Shown here: positions 26,244-36,048 of the stretch, one piece after another
How the letters are laid out: each line of letters starts with the position of its first letter
Numbering within the stretch: the first letter of the stretch is position 1
DNA from: Bin5 sp965261695
GTDB taxonomy: Bacteria > Chloroflexota > Anaerolineae > Caldilineales > Caldilineaceae
Length of the DNA: 64,000 nucleotides
Direction of reading: 5' to 3'
Assembly: GCA_965261695.1 (NCBI GenBank)
Contig: OZ253474.1
Location: forward strand, 4,960,001-5,024,000
The notes under the pieces: model-generated
Databases searched by the model: none
What the model was told of the DNA's origin: nothing
The model's input: only the letters and a program-made list of their open reading frames with translations
Translations under genes and position numbers: made by a program

Positions 26244-26918
26244 GTGATCGAAACCATCGCCCGTATTCTTAGCGACCATTCAGTTGTACTGCCAACAGAG
26301 ACCTACAACGAAAGCTGGCTGTTGCGTTTGACCTTGGACTGGTACTATCACAGGGCCAAATCTGACCCTAAAGCCTGTCTTGACCAGGGTGCCAGCTGGT
26401 TTTCCGAAGGTAGACTTTCCTCACAGTTCCTACCCCGTTGGAGAGGCGACCCACTAGCCGAATCGCATACCAATGCCGATGGCGTCATCGGCCATTTTGA
26501 CATTGCCCAGCGGTCGGAAATCCGACCAAGGCGAGATGCCAGACAGCTATTGGTCCTCGAAGCTAAGTTAGCCAGCAAGCTTTCTTCAGGCACCACCAAA
26601 GCGCCGGGCTATGATCAGGCAGCGCGCAGCGTTGCATGTCTGGCCCATATCGCCGGTGAAGCCGGAATTGCCCCAACTTCTCTGACAAGCTACGGGTTCT
26701 ACGTCATTTGTCCGGAGAAACGGGTCAATGACTTCACGCTACTGACTACAAAAGAAAGCGTAGCGACAAAGGTTGAGCTTGGCCCCCAAAAACTGGACCA
26801 CGAGCTAAGCTGTACAATAGAGCAAATCACCAAGCACGTGGAGGGTCAGTACCATAGTCAACAAACGGCGGCGACACACGGCGGCCTTCAAGTTCCGGGT
26901 TGCGTTGGAAGCGCTTGA
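26244..26918 (+). pseudogene. Nuclease-like gene with 3' end replaced by IS3 remnant
   Basis: The frame codes 224 aa, but only the first 177 or so belong to the original gene. DGVIGHFDI followed by LLVLEAKL gives a D ... E-x-K pattern like a PD-(D/E)XK nuclease, and APGYDQAARSVACLAHI follows. From base 26774 the frame runs into the IS3-family end and reads out as junk to 26918. The true C-terminus is lost. The DNA methyltransferase gene further on suggests that both were once part of a restriction or other defence locus; that is inference. Confidence 0.65.
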
Positions 26919-27277
26919 AGGCAACAAGACGATTAGCCAGTTATCCAGTGAACACGAGATACATGCCAACCAGATACGCGCCTGGAAACGGCAACTGCTG
27001 GAAGGAGGGCCCAACGTCTTCGCCGCCAACCGCGGGCGCAACCAACGCGAGCAGCAGGCCCAGCAAGCAGAACTTCATGAACAGATCGAGCGGCTCAAGC
27101 TCGAACTTGAGTGGCTAAAAGGAAAAGTTGCCCGCTCCGGTCCGTAATAGACGGCGCATGGTCGATATGACAGCTCCAACTCCCAGCGTCCGGCGACAGG
27201 GCGAACTGCTCGGCCTAAACCGCTCCTCCTTCCACCATCAAGCGGTACCCGCGTCAACGCTGAATCCGCAATTGTAA
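26774..27277 (+). mobile_element. IS3-family remnant, copy 1
   Basis: Starts with an IS end (GGCCCCCAAAAACTGGACC) matching the end of the complete IS3 element at 44960-46213. The orfA frame 26854-27147 is whole except that its start is ATA instead of ATG. The orfB frame starts at 27158 and stops after 39 codons at 27277, where homology ends. Not functional. It truncates the nuclease-like gene on its left. Confidence 0.85.
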
Positions 27278-27387
27278 CTCCTCCTGGGCAGAGCAACTGC
27301 CCCAGAACACTCCCCACTCCCCCTTAGACCTGTCTTCGCCCCCAAATCCTCCGCAAAACTGATCCTTCGTCCCCTCCCCCACAACCC

Positions 27388-28893
27388 CTACACACTCTCC
27401 TCAACCGCCAATCCCAACCGCTCAAACTGCTCAACCGGCGCGTCATTCGCCCGCATCAATTCCGCCATCCGCGCCGACAGTCTCGCCTCTTCCGCCACGT
27501 TGTCAACCGGCGACTCCTGCCCCGGATCACTCTCCAGGTCGAATAACAACGTAAAGCGCGGCGGGGGGTTGTCCGTCTGCCTTGACGCAACCTTCAGCGT
27601 CCTGCAGCCCTTTGTAAACGAAAACGGCTCGGCCAGCCCGATATCCTGCAGCTCCGCCGCCGTGAAGCGGTGCCGCATGTGGTTCGGCATCAGCGTGTAC
27701 TCGTAGAGCGGCTCGTTCTGCAACGGGTCCTCCGGTCCCCGCATGTAGACGTAACGCCCGTCTGTGATGTTGACGTGTCCCCCGTGTACGCCGAACAGCG
27801 CCGCATCCCGCGTCGGCGCATCCGCCGCCAGCACTTCCCCCAGCGGAATCCCCTGCATATCCGGTGGCCTCTCAACGCCGAAATACTCCAGCAGCGTCGC
27901 CGGCAGGTCGATCATCTGCGTCAACTGCGCCCGCCGCGCGCCCGCCACCCGGCTGCGCGGGTCCCAGATGAAGAGCGGCGTGTGCGCGATCTCATTGTAG
28001 AAGGGCGGAATGATCTTCGCCCACCAGTCGTGCTCCCCCAGTAGATAGCCGTGATCGGTACACACGATCAGCATCGTGTCGTCCCACATCGCCAGCTCGT
28101 CCATCAGGTCCAGCACCTTGCCAAGATACTCGTCGCACATGCTCAGCAGCGCGGCGTACTCGTAGCGCGCCTGCCGCACCTCCTCCGGCGATTCCTCAAC
28201 CCGTCGGTAGGGAGGCCAGTCAAAATGCTCCCCGCTGTACTCGTGCGGGTATAGGTCCTTGTACTTCTGTTGCGTGAAGAAAGGCTCGTGCGGGTCGAAG
28301 GTCTCAATTTGCAGGAACCAGCCGTCCTGCCCCTGGTTGCGGCGCAGAAACTCCAGTCCCGCGCCAAAGGTCTTGGCCTGGGGCTGCTTTTCTTCGCTGT
28401 CCATAAACTCGCGGTTGATCCAGTCCTGCCGCAGCTTATGATCGTTGCGCCGCAATCCCTCTGGCCTCATCCGCATTCGATTCAGCGACTCCGGCTCGGC
28501 CGGGTCCTCCACCTGCCCGATCCACGCGTCCCCCTCCTGGCCGCGATGGTAGTCCCAACTGTCGTAGCGCGTGTGATAGGAGGCGCCGCTATCCTCGAAA
28601 TAGTGCAGGTGATCGGTGCTCAGGTGCGTGTAGATCCCGTTTTCCGACAGGAGTTCCGGCATCGAGTCGTCGAACGGCTCCAGCGGACACCAGCCCTGGT
28701 GCAGAAAATTGTAGCGGCCCGTGTGCAGCTCCCGCCGCGCCGGCATGCACGGCATGCTGCCCACGTAACAGTTGTCGAACGTGACCGTTCGCTCCGCCAG
28801 GCGGGCGAAGTTCGGCGCGTGGGTCCAGTCGCAGCCGTAGGGCGGCAGCATCCGCCGGTTCAGCGTGTCGAACATCACAATAATGGCTTTCAT
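27388..28893 (-). CDS. Sulfatase, tandem copy 1
   Basis: 501 aa. CMPAR (Cys49-Arg53) followed by RELHTGR is the formylglycine signature. Asp9 (MFDT) and CTDHGYLLGEHDWW supply metal and catalytic residues, and HTPLFIWDPR is typical of the family. No signal peptide. ATG 28893 has AGAGGAG upstream; the frame is open 30 codons further. It is nearly identical to copy 2 (30068-31573); visible differences cluster in the first 25 codons. Lying between methyltransferase debris, it was probably carried along when the region duplicated. Confidence 0.92.
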   Translation of the reverse strand: MKAIIVMFDTLNRRMLPPYGCDWTHAPNFARLAERTVTFDNCYVGSMPCMPARRELHTGRYNFLHQGWCPLEPFDDSMPELLSENGIYTHLSTDHLHYFEDSGASYHTRYDSWDYHRGQEGDAWIGQVEDPAEPESLNRMRMRPEGLRRNDHKLRQDWINREFMDSEEKQPQAKTFGAGLEFLRRNQGQDGWFLQIETFDPHEPFFTQQKYKDLYPHEYSGEHFDWPPYRRVEESPEEVRQARYEYAALLSMCDEYLGKVLDLMDELAMWDDTMLIVCTDHGYLLGEHDWWAKIIPPFYNEIAHTPLFIWDPRSRVAGARRAQLTQMIDLPATLLEYFGVERPPDMQGIPLGEVLAADAPTRDAALFGVHGGHVNITDGRYVYMRGPEDPLQNEPLYEYTLMPNHMRHRFTAAELQDIGLAEPFSFTKGCRTLKVASRQTDNPPPRFTLLFDLESDPGQESPVDNVAEEARLSARMAELMRANDAPVEQFERLGLAVEESV

Positions 28894-28955
28894 AACGATT
28901 AGAACTCCTCTGAATTGGATCTCGTCCCTTGGACTTGAAATAGACAAGGGGCAAC

Positions 28956-28978
28956 ATGGTTTCTTACTGAAAAACCAT
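28956..28978 (-). promoter_or_regulatory. Inverted repeat upstream of sulfatase copy 1
   Basis: ATGGTTT (28956-28962) and AAACCAT (28972-28978) form a 7-bp stem, 60-85 bases before the sulfatase start. The same repeat is unchanged before copy 2 (31636-31658). It could be an operator or leader hairpin. Confidence 0.4.
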
Positions 28979-29068
28979 AGCAAGAAAAAGGTGATAATTT
29001 ACCTTGAGTTCACAAGCCCCTTCCCCCTTCGCAGGACTCATTTGAATCACCACAACCCTTTGTGCACT

Positions 29069-29453
29069 CTAGCAAGACACCACTGGCCTCTTTGAACCAT
29101 GTATGGATGGGTCCGCAGCTAGAACTGTTCTCAGCTTGGATACGGCTGTCACAGCATCTTCACCTAGGCCAAGTAAGTCTCTAACGACGCGCTCGTCCAG
29201 TTGAATACGCGCGGGATCAACCGCACATTGATGGAAGGGCTGGAATTTCTGATCAACGAAGTCTTGCCAAATCGCCTGGGCCTCGTCACGCTGCCAGAGT
29301 TCGAGCTTGCTCACGTCGAGCGTTACGAGGCTCTCCAACATTCCCTTATTGCCCCGTCCTCTGCCCGCCTGTGATCTATTGGAATGATTGGCGTGGAGCA
29401 GCAAGCCGAGCGTGGAGTTACACCAGAGAGCCAAGGCTGTCTCCAGCCGAGAC
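29069..29453 (-). pseudogene. 3' fragment of the DNA methyltransferase gene (unit A)
   Basis: About 127 C-terminal codons matching the end of the methyltransferase at 31749-33896 (LALWCNSTLGLLLHANHSN ... AADPSIHGSKRPVVSC). It is cut at 29453 by the start of unit B. It differs from the unit B copy more than the two sulfatases differ from each other, as expected for a dead fragment. Confidence 0.85.
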
Positions 29454-29957
29454 TGAGCTTGGCCCCAAAAACTGGACCGCGAGCTAAGCTGTACAATAGA
29501 GCAATTCACCCAGCACGTGGAGGGTCAGTACCATAGTCAACAAACGGCGGCGACACACGGCAGCCTTCAAGTTCCAAGTGGCGCTGCAAGCGTTTGAAGG
29601 CAGCAAGACGATTAGCCAGTTATCCAGTGAACACGAGATTCATGCCAACCTGATACGCGCCTGGAAACGGCAGCTGCTGGAAGGAGGGCCCAACCTCTTC
29701 GCCGCCAACGGCGAGCGCAAGCAACGGGAGCAGGAGACGCAGGAAGCAGAACTCTATGAACCGATCGAGCGGCTCAAGCTCGAACTTGAGTGGCTGAAAG
29801 GAAAAGTTGCCCGCTCTGGTCCGTGAGAGACGGCGTATGTTCGATATGACAGCTCCGGCTCCCACCGTCCGGCCACAGGGCGAACTGCTCGACCTCAACC
29901 GCTCCTCCTTCTACCCTCAAGCGGTACCCTAGTCAACGCTGAATCTGCAATTGTAAC
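29454..29957 (+). mobile_element. IS3-family remnant, copy 2
   Basis: Same structure as copy 1. The orfA frame 29533-29826 also begins with ATA, so the lost start codon predates the duplication. The orfB remnant is again only a few dozen codons. A stretch of about 110 bases with no gene separates it from the sulfatase. Confidence 0.85.
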
Positions 29958-30067
29958 TCCTCTTGCGCAGAGCAGCTTCCCAGAACACTCCCCACTCCCC
30001 TTAGACCTGTGTCTCCGTCCCCAACTACTTCCGCAAAATCGAGGCTCGCCACCCTATCTCCCAACCC

Positions 30068-31573
30068 CTACACACTCTCCTCAACCGCCAATCCCAACCG
30101 CTCAAACTGCTCAACCGGCGCGTCATTCGCCCGCATCAATTCCGCCATCCGCGCCGACAGTCTCGCCTCTTCCGCCACGTTGTCAACCGGCGACTCCTGC
30201 CCCGGATCACTCTCCAGGTCGAATAACAACGTAAAGCGCGGCGGGGGGTTGTCCGTCTGCCTTGACGCAACCTTCAGCGTCCTGCAGCCCTTTGTAAACG
30301 AAAACGGCTCGGCCAGCTCAAAATCCTGCAGCTCCGCCGCCGTGAAGCGGTGCCGCATGTGGTTCGGCATCAGCGTGTACTCGTAGAGCGGCTCGTTCTG
30401 CAACGGGTCCTCCGGTCCCCGCATGTAGACGTAACGCCCGTCTGTGATGTTGACGTGTCCCCCGTGTACGCCGAACAGCGCCGCATCCCGCGTCGGCGCA
30501 TCCGCCGCCAGCACTTCCCCCAGCGGAATCCCCTGCATATCCGCTGGCCTCTCAACCCCGAAATACTCCAGCAGCGTCGCCGGCAGGTCGATCATCTGCG
30601 TCAACTGCGCCCGCCGCGCGCCCGCCACCCGGCTGCGCGGGTCCCAGATGAAGAGCGGCGTGTGCGCGATCTCATTGTAGAAGGGCGGAAAGTTCTTCGC
30701 CCACCAGTCGTGCTCCCCCAGCAGATAGCCGTGATCGGTACACACGATCAGCATCGTGTCGTCCCACATCGCCAGCTCGTCCATCAGGTCCAGCACCTTG
30801 CCAAGATACTCGTCGCACATGCTCAGCAGCGCGGCGTACTCGTAGCGCACGTGCCGCACCTCCTCCGGCGATTCCTCAACCCGTCGGTAGGGAGGCCAGT
30901 CAAAATGCTCCCCGCTGTACTCGTGCGGGTATAGGTCCTTGTACTTCTGTTGCGTGAAGAAAGGCTCGTGCGGGTCGAAGGTCTCAATTTGCAGGAACCA
31001 GCCGTCCTGCCCCTGGTTGCGGCGCAGAAACTCCAGTCCCGCGCCAAAGGTCTTGGCCTGGGGCTGCTTTTCTTCGCTGTCCATAAACTCGCGGTTGATC
31101 CAGTCCTGCCGCAGCTTATGATCGTTGCGCCGCAATCCCTCTGGCCTCATCCGTATTCGATTCAGCGACTCCGGCTCGGCCGGGTCCTCCACCTGCCCGA
31201 TCCACGCGTCCCCCTCCTGGCCGCGATGGTAGTCCCAACTGTCGTAGCGCGTGTGATAGGAGGCGCCGCCATCTTCGAAATAGTGCAGGTGATCGGTGCT
31301 CAGGTGCGTGTAGATCCCGTTTTCCGACAGGAGTTCCGGCATCGAGTCGTCGAACGGCTCCAGCGGACCCCAGCTCCGGTGCAGAAAGTTGTAGCGGCCC
31401 GTGTGCAGCTCCCGCCGCGCCGGCATGCACGGCATGCTGCCCACGTAACAGTTGTCGAACGTGACCGTTCGCTCCGCCAGCCTCGCGAAATTCGGCGCAT
31501 GCACCCAACTGCACCCATACGGCGGCAGCATATGCCGGTTCAACGTATCAAACATCACCATAATGGCTTTCAT
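30068..31573 (-). CDS. Sulfatase, tandem copy 2
   Basis: 501 aa, with the same signature CMPAR at 49-53 and the same metal-site motifs as copy 1. Differences include CSWVHAPN against CDWTHAPN, LNRHML against LNRRML, FLHRSWGPLE against FLHQGWCPLE, and ELAEPF against GLAEPF. Both copies have full open frames, so both may be active. Upstream sequence including the inverted repeat is shared. Substrate unknown. Confidence 0.92.
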   Translation of the reverse strand: MKAIMVMFDTLNRHMLPPYGCSWVHAPNFARLAERTVTFDNCYVGSMPCMPARRELHTGRYNFLHRSWGPLEPFDDSMPELLSENGIYTHLSTDHLHYFEDGGASYHTRYDSWDYHRGQEGDAWIGQVEDPAEPESLNRIRMRPEGLRRNDHKLRQDWINREFMDSEEKQPQAKTFGAGLEFLRRNQGQDGWFLQIETFDPHEPFFTQQKYKDLYPHEYSGEHFDWPPYRRVEESPEEVRHVRYEYAALLSMCDEYLGKVLDLMDELAMWDDTMLIVCTDHGYLLGEHDWWAKNFPPFYNEIAHTPLFIWDPRSRVAGARRAQLTQMIDLPATLLEYFGVERPADMQGIPLGEVLAADAPTRDAALFGVHGGHVNITDGRYVYMRGPEDPLQNEPLYEYTLMPNHMRHRFTAAELQDFELAEPFSFTKGCRTLKVASRQTDNPPPRFTLLFDLESDPGQESPVDNVAEEARLSARMAELMRANDAPVEQFERLGLAVEESV

Positions 31574-31748
31574 AACGATTTGAACTCCTCTGAATTGGAT
31601 CTCGTCCCTTGGACTTGAAATAGACAAGGGGCAACATGGTTTCTTACTGAAAAACCATAGCAAGAAAAAGGTGATAATTTACCTTGAGTTCACAAGCCCC
31701 TTCCCCCTTCGCAGGACTCATTTGAATCACCACAACCCTTTGTGCACT

Positions 31749-33896
31749 CTAGCAAGACACCACTGGCCTCTTTGAACCATGTATGGACGGGTCCGCAGCT
31801 AGAAGTGTTCTCAGCTTGGATACGGCTGTCACGGCTTCTTCACCTAGGCCAAGTAAGTCTCTAACGACGCGCTCGTCCAGTTGAATACGCGCGGGATCAA
31901 CCGCACAGTGATGGAAGGGCTGGAACTTCTGGTCAATGAACTCTTGCCAAATCGCCTGGGCCTCGTCAAGTTGCCAGTCTTCAAGCTTATGCACGTCGAG
32001 CGCGACGAGGCTCTCTAACATTCCCTTGTTGCCCTGTCCCCTTCCTTCCTGCGCTTTATTTGAATGGTTCGCGTGGAGCAGAAATCCGAGCGTGGAGTTA
32101 CACCAGAGGGCCAAGGCGATCTCCCGCCGAGACGTAACCAAGGGATCATTGCCGTGTAGAGATAGAGTGTGCCATGCTCTTACCCCCAATGTGCGTGTGT
32201 CTGTGCGAACCGCCATGACCGGTTGTGAGTTGAACCGGACATCACGCGTTATCTGAAGTGAGCCAGACTGAGACCAGATCGGAATGTGGTCACGGTCCGG
32301 TTTGGGAGCGAGCCAGGCATTAGGTTCGGCAAGCATACCCCGATGGATTGATGAGTCCAATTTCCATATTGCAGGGAACTGGGCCTGCTCGTTCCAGCCG
32401 TGATACGCCTCGAATGCGCCAAGCGAGCCTCGTATCTTGCGGTCTTGTGGCCCCACGTTGCAGATGTCCCGCATGGCTGCCACCGGAACATGACCGGCGA
32501 CCTGGCTGCCGACTTCCTTCCACAATTCTCCCCGTTCAAGCGCCGCTGCAAACTGGCCGATCACAGTTCGTCTCCATCTGGCCGCCGTCCACGGCCTTTC
32601 TCCTAGCGGGCCATCCACGACCTCGCCCCACTGCTCTCCACCCACCATCAACGGAATTCCACCCACCGGCGGGCCATCGGATCGGTGGAGGGGCGTTGCT
32701 GCTGCTGCGCTCACGGCCCTGACCAATGCCAAGGCGTCCGTTTCCTGATAAGGAGCACGCCAGAGATTGACGAATACGCCGCGTCCCTGTGGGGTTTCGG
32801 CGCTGGTCAGCCGTCGGGCGACCAGAAGAGCCTCGGCAATCCCCGTGTCGTAGGACATGGAGCGGAGATTGGGGTCATGGGACGAGACGACAAACTCAAT
32901 CTCGTATCTGGATGACAGCATCCGGCGAACCTCGCGCCAGGAGGTGCCGGACAACGCCGTAACTGGCAGCACCAGCGCTATACGACCGCCGGGCTTGACT
33001 AGTCGGTCCGCCAGCACCGTAAATGAAGAAGCGTGTCCCGCCATCTGATTGGCCGCCGTGCCCTTCAACAGGGCAGATGTACGCTTAGCAATGGCCTTTT
33101 GGGATTCCTTGTCGCCCTCAGGTAAGGAGAACAGGCGAGATATGGCCTCCTCTTTTCCACCGTCGCTGCCGCGCCGGGTATAGGGAGGATTGCTGATGAC
33201 CAGATCGGCTGTCGGGCGCTCGATTATGCCGCCTTCACCGCTTGCCGCCCCTATCTGTTCTACGGTTGTGGAGAAGAAGGATTGCGTTTCCGGCGCTTCC
33301 AGCCAGTCCAGCGAGCCGAGCCAAATCTTATTTGACAGGTCCCTGCCCAATCTGAGCGTGTGTAGTTGCATCTGCTCAAATCTCACCGTAGGGGACATGG
33401 ACGCGAGTGTTGCTGCGGTCAGGTGGATGGCAGCCTGCACGACGTCGGCCCCGATAATGACCTTTTCCACCAAAGCCTGATGAAGAAGGTGATTGTCGGA
33501 ATTCTCGGATGTCGCAGCAGAGCAGTTCTCCACAATCTGTCGATACCCAGCCATGAGCAGGGTTCCTGTGCCGCAGGCTGGGTCCACCACACGCAGTTGG
33601 GACAATTCCTCGATGTTATTCCAATCGACGTGCGGCCATCTGTTCTTGGAGAGCGCAAGCCCCGCAAGAAGAGAAGACGCAGGGATGCTCGTATAAAATG
33701 CAGCCAGTAGTTTCCTCTCCGAAATCAGCCGATTGAAAATCCTTCCGGCTAAGTCGTGCCGTCCGACGGCGCCTAGGCCCAGCACCGCGGATGCCGTCCT
33801 GGCGCACTCACCCAGCACCGCCGACGCTTCGACGTCGGAAAGCTCCTTTACAACGTCCCGAGCCATGTTGAAAATGGGATAGTAGTCGATGCTAAG
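31749..33896 (-). pseudogene. DNA methyltransferase gene, 3' part (split by ISAzo13-like element)
   Basis: 715 codons of a large class I SAM-dependent adenine methyltransferase. Motif I is VVDPACGTGTLLMAG and motif IV is DLVISNPPYTRRG. RIALVLPVTALSGTSWREVR and a long C-terminal target-recognition-like region follow. The frame enters from the IS at 33896 with CTT AGC ATC (L-S-I), the exact continuation of the 5' part at 35272-35996. The two parts would make a protein of about 955 aa. As it stands this part has no proper start, though an internal start could yield a methyltransferase-like fragment. The size suggests a Type IIG-like or BREX PglX-like enzyme; which one is unsettled. Confidence 0.88.
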
Positions 33897-35271
33897 TAAC
33901 TGTCCGCAAACAACGTAGCGGTTTGGTTGAGATTCAAGATATCGATGTTGGTGCAATCATATAGTTCCAAGTTGGACAGATAGGTCGCCGTGTCAGTTGG
34001 ATTGTTTGGCGTTGCTCTTTGGAGACCTTGCGGCCCTTCTGAAAAGCTCGGTCAACGAGAAAGGCATTGACGGTCAAGCCGGTCGTGGTGGTTGTGCTGC
34101 GGATGTAGTTGCGCATTGTGGCAAAAGAGCGCAAAGGTTTGCCGGCCCAGTTGCGCGTTATCTGACTGAAGAGACGATACTCGATCGGATTATACTTGGA
34201 TGCGCCGGTCGGATAATGGCAGACCAGAACCGAGATGCCGAAGCGGTCCGCGCATTGGCGCTGCAATTCAGCTTTCCAGAGCCAGGAACGGCAGTTGTTG
34301 CTGCCGCCCGCATCACAGAGGATCAAGAGCTTGTCCTCGTGCGGAAAGCGGGGGCGCGCCGGGTCGGCCCACCACTGTGCGATGGCATGGGCGGCAAATT
34401 CGGGCGTATCATAGGAGTTGCCCAGATAGACATAGCCTTGGTTATGGAGGATGTCATAGATGCCATACGGCACGGCCCGACCCAGCGCATCGCCAGGGAA
34501 ATCATGCAGATTGACTTGCTCCGGCGCCTGACGCCAAGTGCGACCTTGGTTGGCGAAGTTGCCGATCAGTTCCTTGTTCTTGGTATCGACACTGATGACA
34601 GGATAGCCTGCGCGCAGGAACTGTTGTCGCACACGACGAATGTAGTCAAACTGGCGGTTGCGGTCGGGATGCACTGCGCCCGTCAAGCTCTTGCGGTTGG
34701 CGACCAAGCCAAAGCCCAGCTTGCGCAGCAGCCGACCGACTGTGGTGCGACCGATCCTGTATGCCTGTGCGCGCAGCCGAGATGCAATCGTGCGCAAGCT
34801 TAGTTTCACCCATTTCTGTTCATCTGTCGCTGAACCAGCGATGTCGTCGTTGACGATTTCCTTGATTCTGTCTTCTATAGCTGGACTTTTTTTTCCAGCG
34901 CTGGCCGCCCACCGCCCGGCTTGCGCACCCGGTCGGTTGGGCGTCCGGCCAAGTCGTCGTTTAACTCGCGCCGACCTCGCCGAATCGTGTTGACGTTCAT
35001 ACCGGTAATCTGCGCCAGCCGTTCGCTGCCGCCATGCCCGATGCGTTCGGCTTCCAACGCTACGTACCAGCGTCGATGCTGTTCGTTGAGCCGACTCAGC
35101 AAAACATTCATGCGATGGTGGTCCTCTTTGTCTGCATGGGGCTGCGGCGACTGACATATCTCACACTGACATTGATGGATCGGTCTCTGGCTCATCTCTT
35201 TGACTCCTTGTTTGTTCCTGTTCGTGGAGCCATTTTACGCCAAACACCGCTAATTTGTTAACGGACAGTTA
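33897..35271 (-). mobile_element. ISAzo13-like insertion sequence, 1,375 bp
   Basis: Terminal inverted repeats begin TAACTGTCCG at both ends, and the similarity continues a few bases inward (CAAACAA against TTAACAA). The direct repeat CTAAG flanks it (33892-33896 and 35272-35276), a clean 5-bp target duplication. It carries one transposase gene on the minus strand and lies inside the methyltransferase gene. Intact ends and target duplication indicate a recent insertion. Confidence 0.92.
33934..35195 (-). CDS. ISAzo13-family transposase, probably made by -1 frameshifting
   Basis: Two overlapping frames make one transposase. The first (35195 to 34875, 106 codons) starts after a GGAG site and has the N-terminal helix-turn-helix region (LAQITGMNVNTIRRGRREL). 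The second continues to 33934 with AIEDRIKEIVND, VISVDTKNKELIGNFANQGR, LILCDAGGSNNCR and HYPTGASKYNPIEYRLFSQI, containing the DDE-type acidic residues. The frames meet at a run of eight A on the coding strand (34894-34887, GAA AAA AAA GTC), a classic -1 slippery site. A simple disabling frameshift cannot be excluded. Confidence 0.82.
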
Positions 35272-35996
35272 CTAAGTATCTGTTCCCAGATCTGTAACAG
35301 GGTCATGCGGGAGAATCGTCCGTCTCGCAACGCCCTACTTACCGGCGCGAAGGCCATCTCGTTACTGGCCAGCCTTTCTTGGAATATCATCGCGTTGATG
35401 ATGACCAACGCAGCCATGTTAGCCACTTCGTCGCTTGGTTCGGCGCCGAAGATTTTCGAGACCCGGCCCAACGTTCCGGGTGAGTAGAATAGCTCGACAC
35501 CAGCACGTTTGGCCCCCTCTTCGAGGGCTTCAACCGCTTCATCAAGACCGCCGGCTGGCGGAGTTGTCCGCTGGACTACACGTCCAAGTTCTGTTGCAGT
35601 CCCGCTGAATTTAGGCCCAGCCGTGCCGTCAATGCGCCATTCCTGCCACGCTAGCGTCGCGCCTGCCATACGGTCGTACAGGTGCTGCTGGCTCGTCGAC
35701 CGTAGCTTTCCGGGAACCGTAACTGCGAAGACGTTCTGCACCTTTTGGCCTTCTATCTCCATCCCAAGGCGGGAAAGCGCGTCTGCTTCTACGGTCAAAG
35801 CAGGTTCAAGCTCGATTTCTAAAATCACAGGACCCTCGGACAGGCGGATGATAATGTCTGGACGCCTTCCGCCGTGCAAAGTCTCAGCAACTGCGGCCAG
35901 GCCGCATCGGTCCCGGAGTAGCCGGGCAAGCGTGTCGTTAACAATGCTTTCGTGGTTGCGGTCCGTATTAGCAAGGGTTGCCATGCTACGCCCCAT
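35272..35996 (-). pseudogene. DNA methyltransferase gene, 5' part
   Basis: 240 codons up to the target duplication. ATG 35996 starts it; ATG 35984 is an alternative. RRPDIIIRLSEGPVILEIELEP resembles a nuclease-like or DNA-binding N-terminal domain, though the Lys of a PD-(D/E)XK site is not seen. The frame reads EQILS and then runs into the IS (NCPLTN, stop at 35250). Removing the IS and one CTAAG joins it in frame with 33896. Confidence 0.88.
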
Positions 35997-36048
35997 TGTA
36001 AATATGATATGTATGCCAAACCATGGATTCTCTCAGAAACAGTCGGTC

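Larger units (their letters stand above)
26774..29453. repeat. 2,680-bp tandem duplication, unit A
   Basis: Unit A holds an IS3 remnant, sulfatase copy 1 and the 3' end of a methyltransferase gene. Unit B (29454-32133) repeats the same order at a constant offset of 2,680 bases, apart from a few 1-base indels. The unit A/B junction joins methyltransferase codons directly to the IS3 end (...GCCGAGAC|TGAGCTTGG...), with hardly any microhomology. Confidence 0.93.
29454..32133. repeat. 2,680-bp tandem duplication, unit B
   Basis: Second unit: IS3 remnant, sulfatase copy 2 and methyltransferase 3' end. Similarity to unit A stops at GCCGAGAC (end 32133), beyond which the methyltransferase gene continues. 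Unit B therefore keeps the original right-hand context. Confidence 0.93.
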
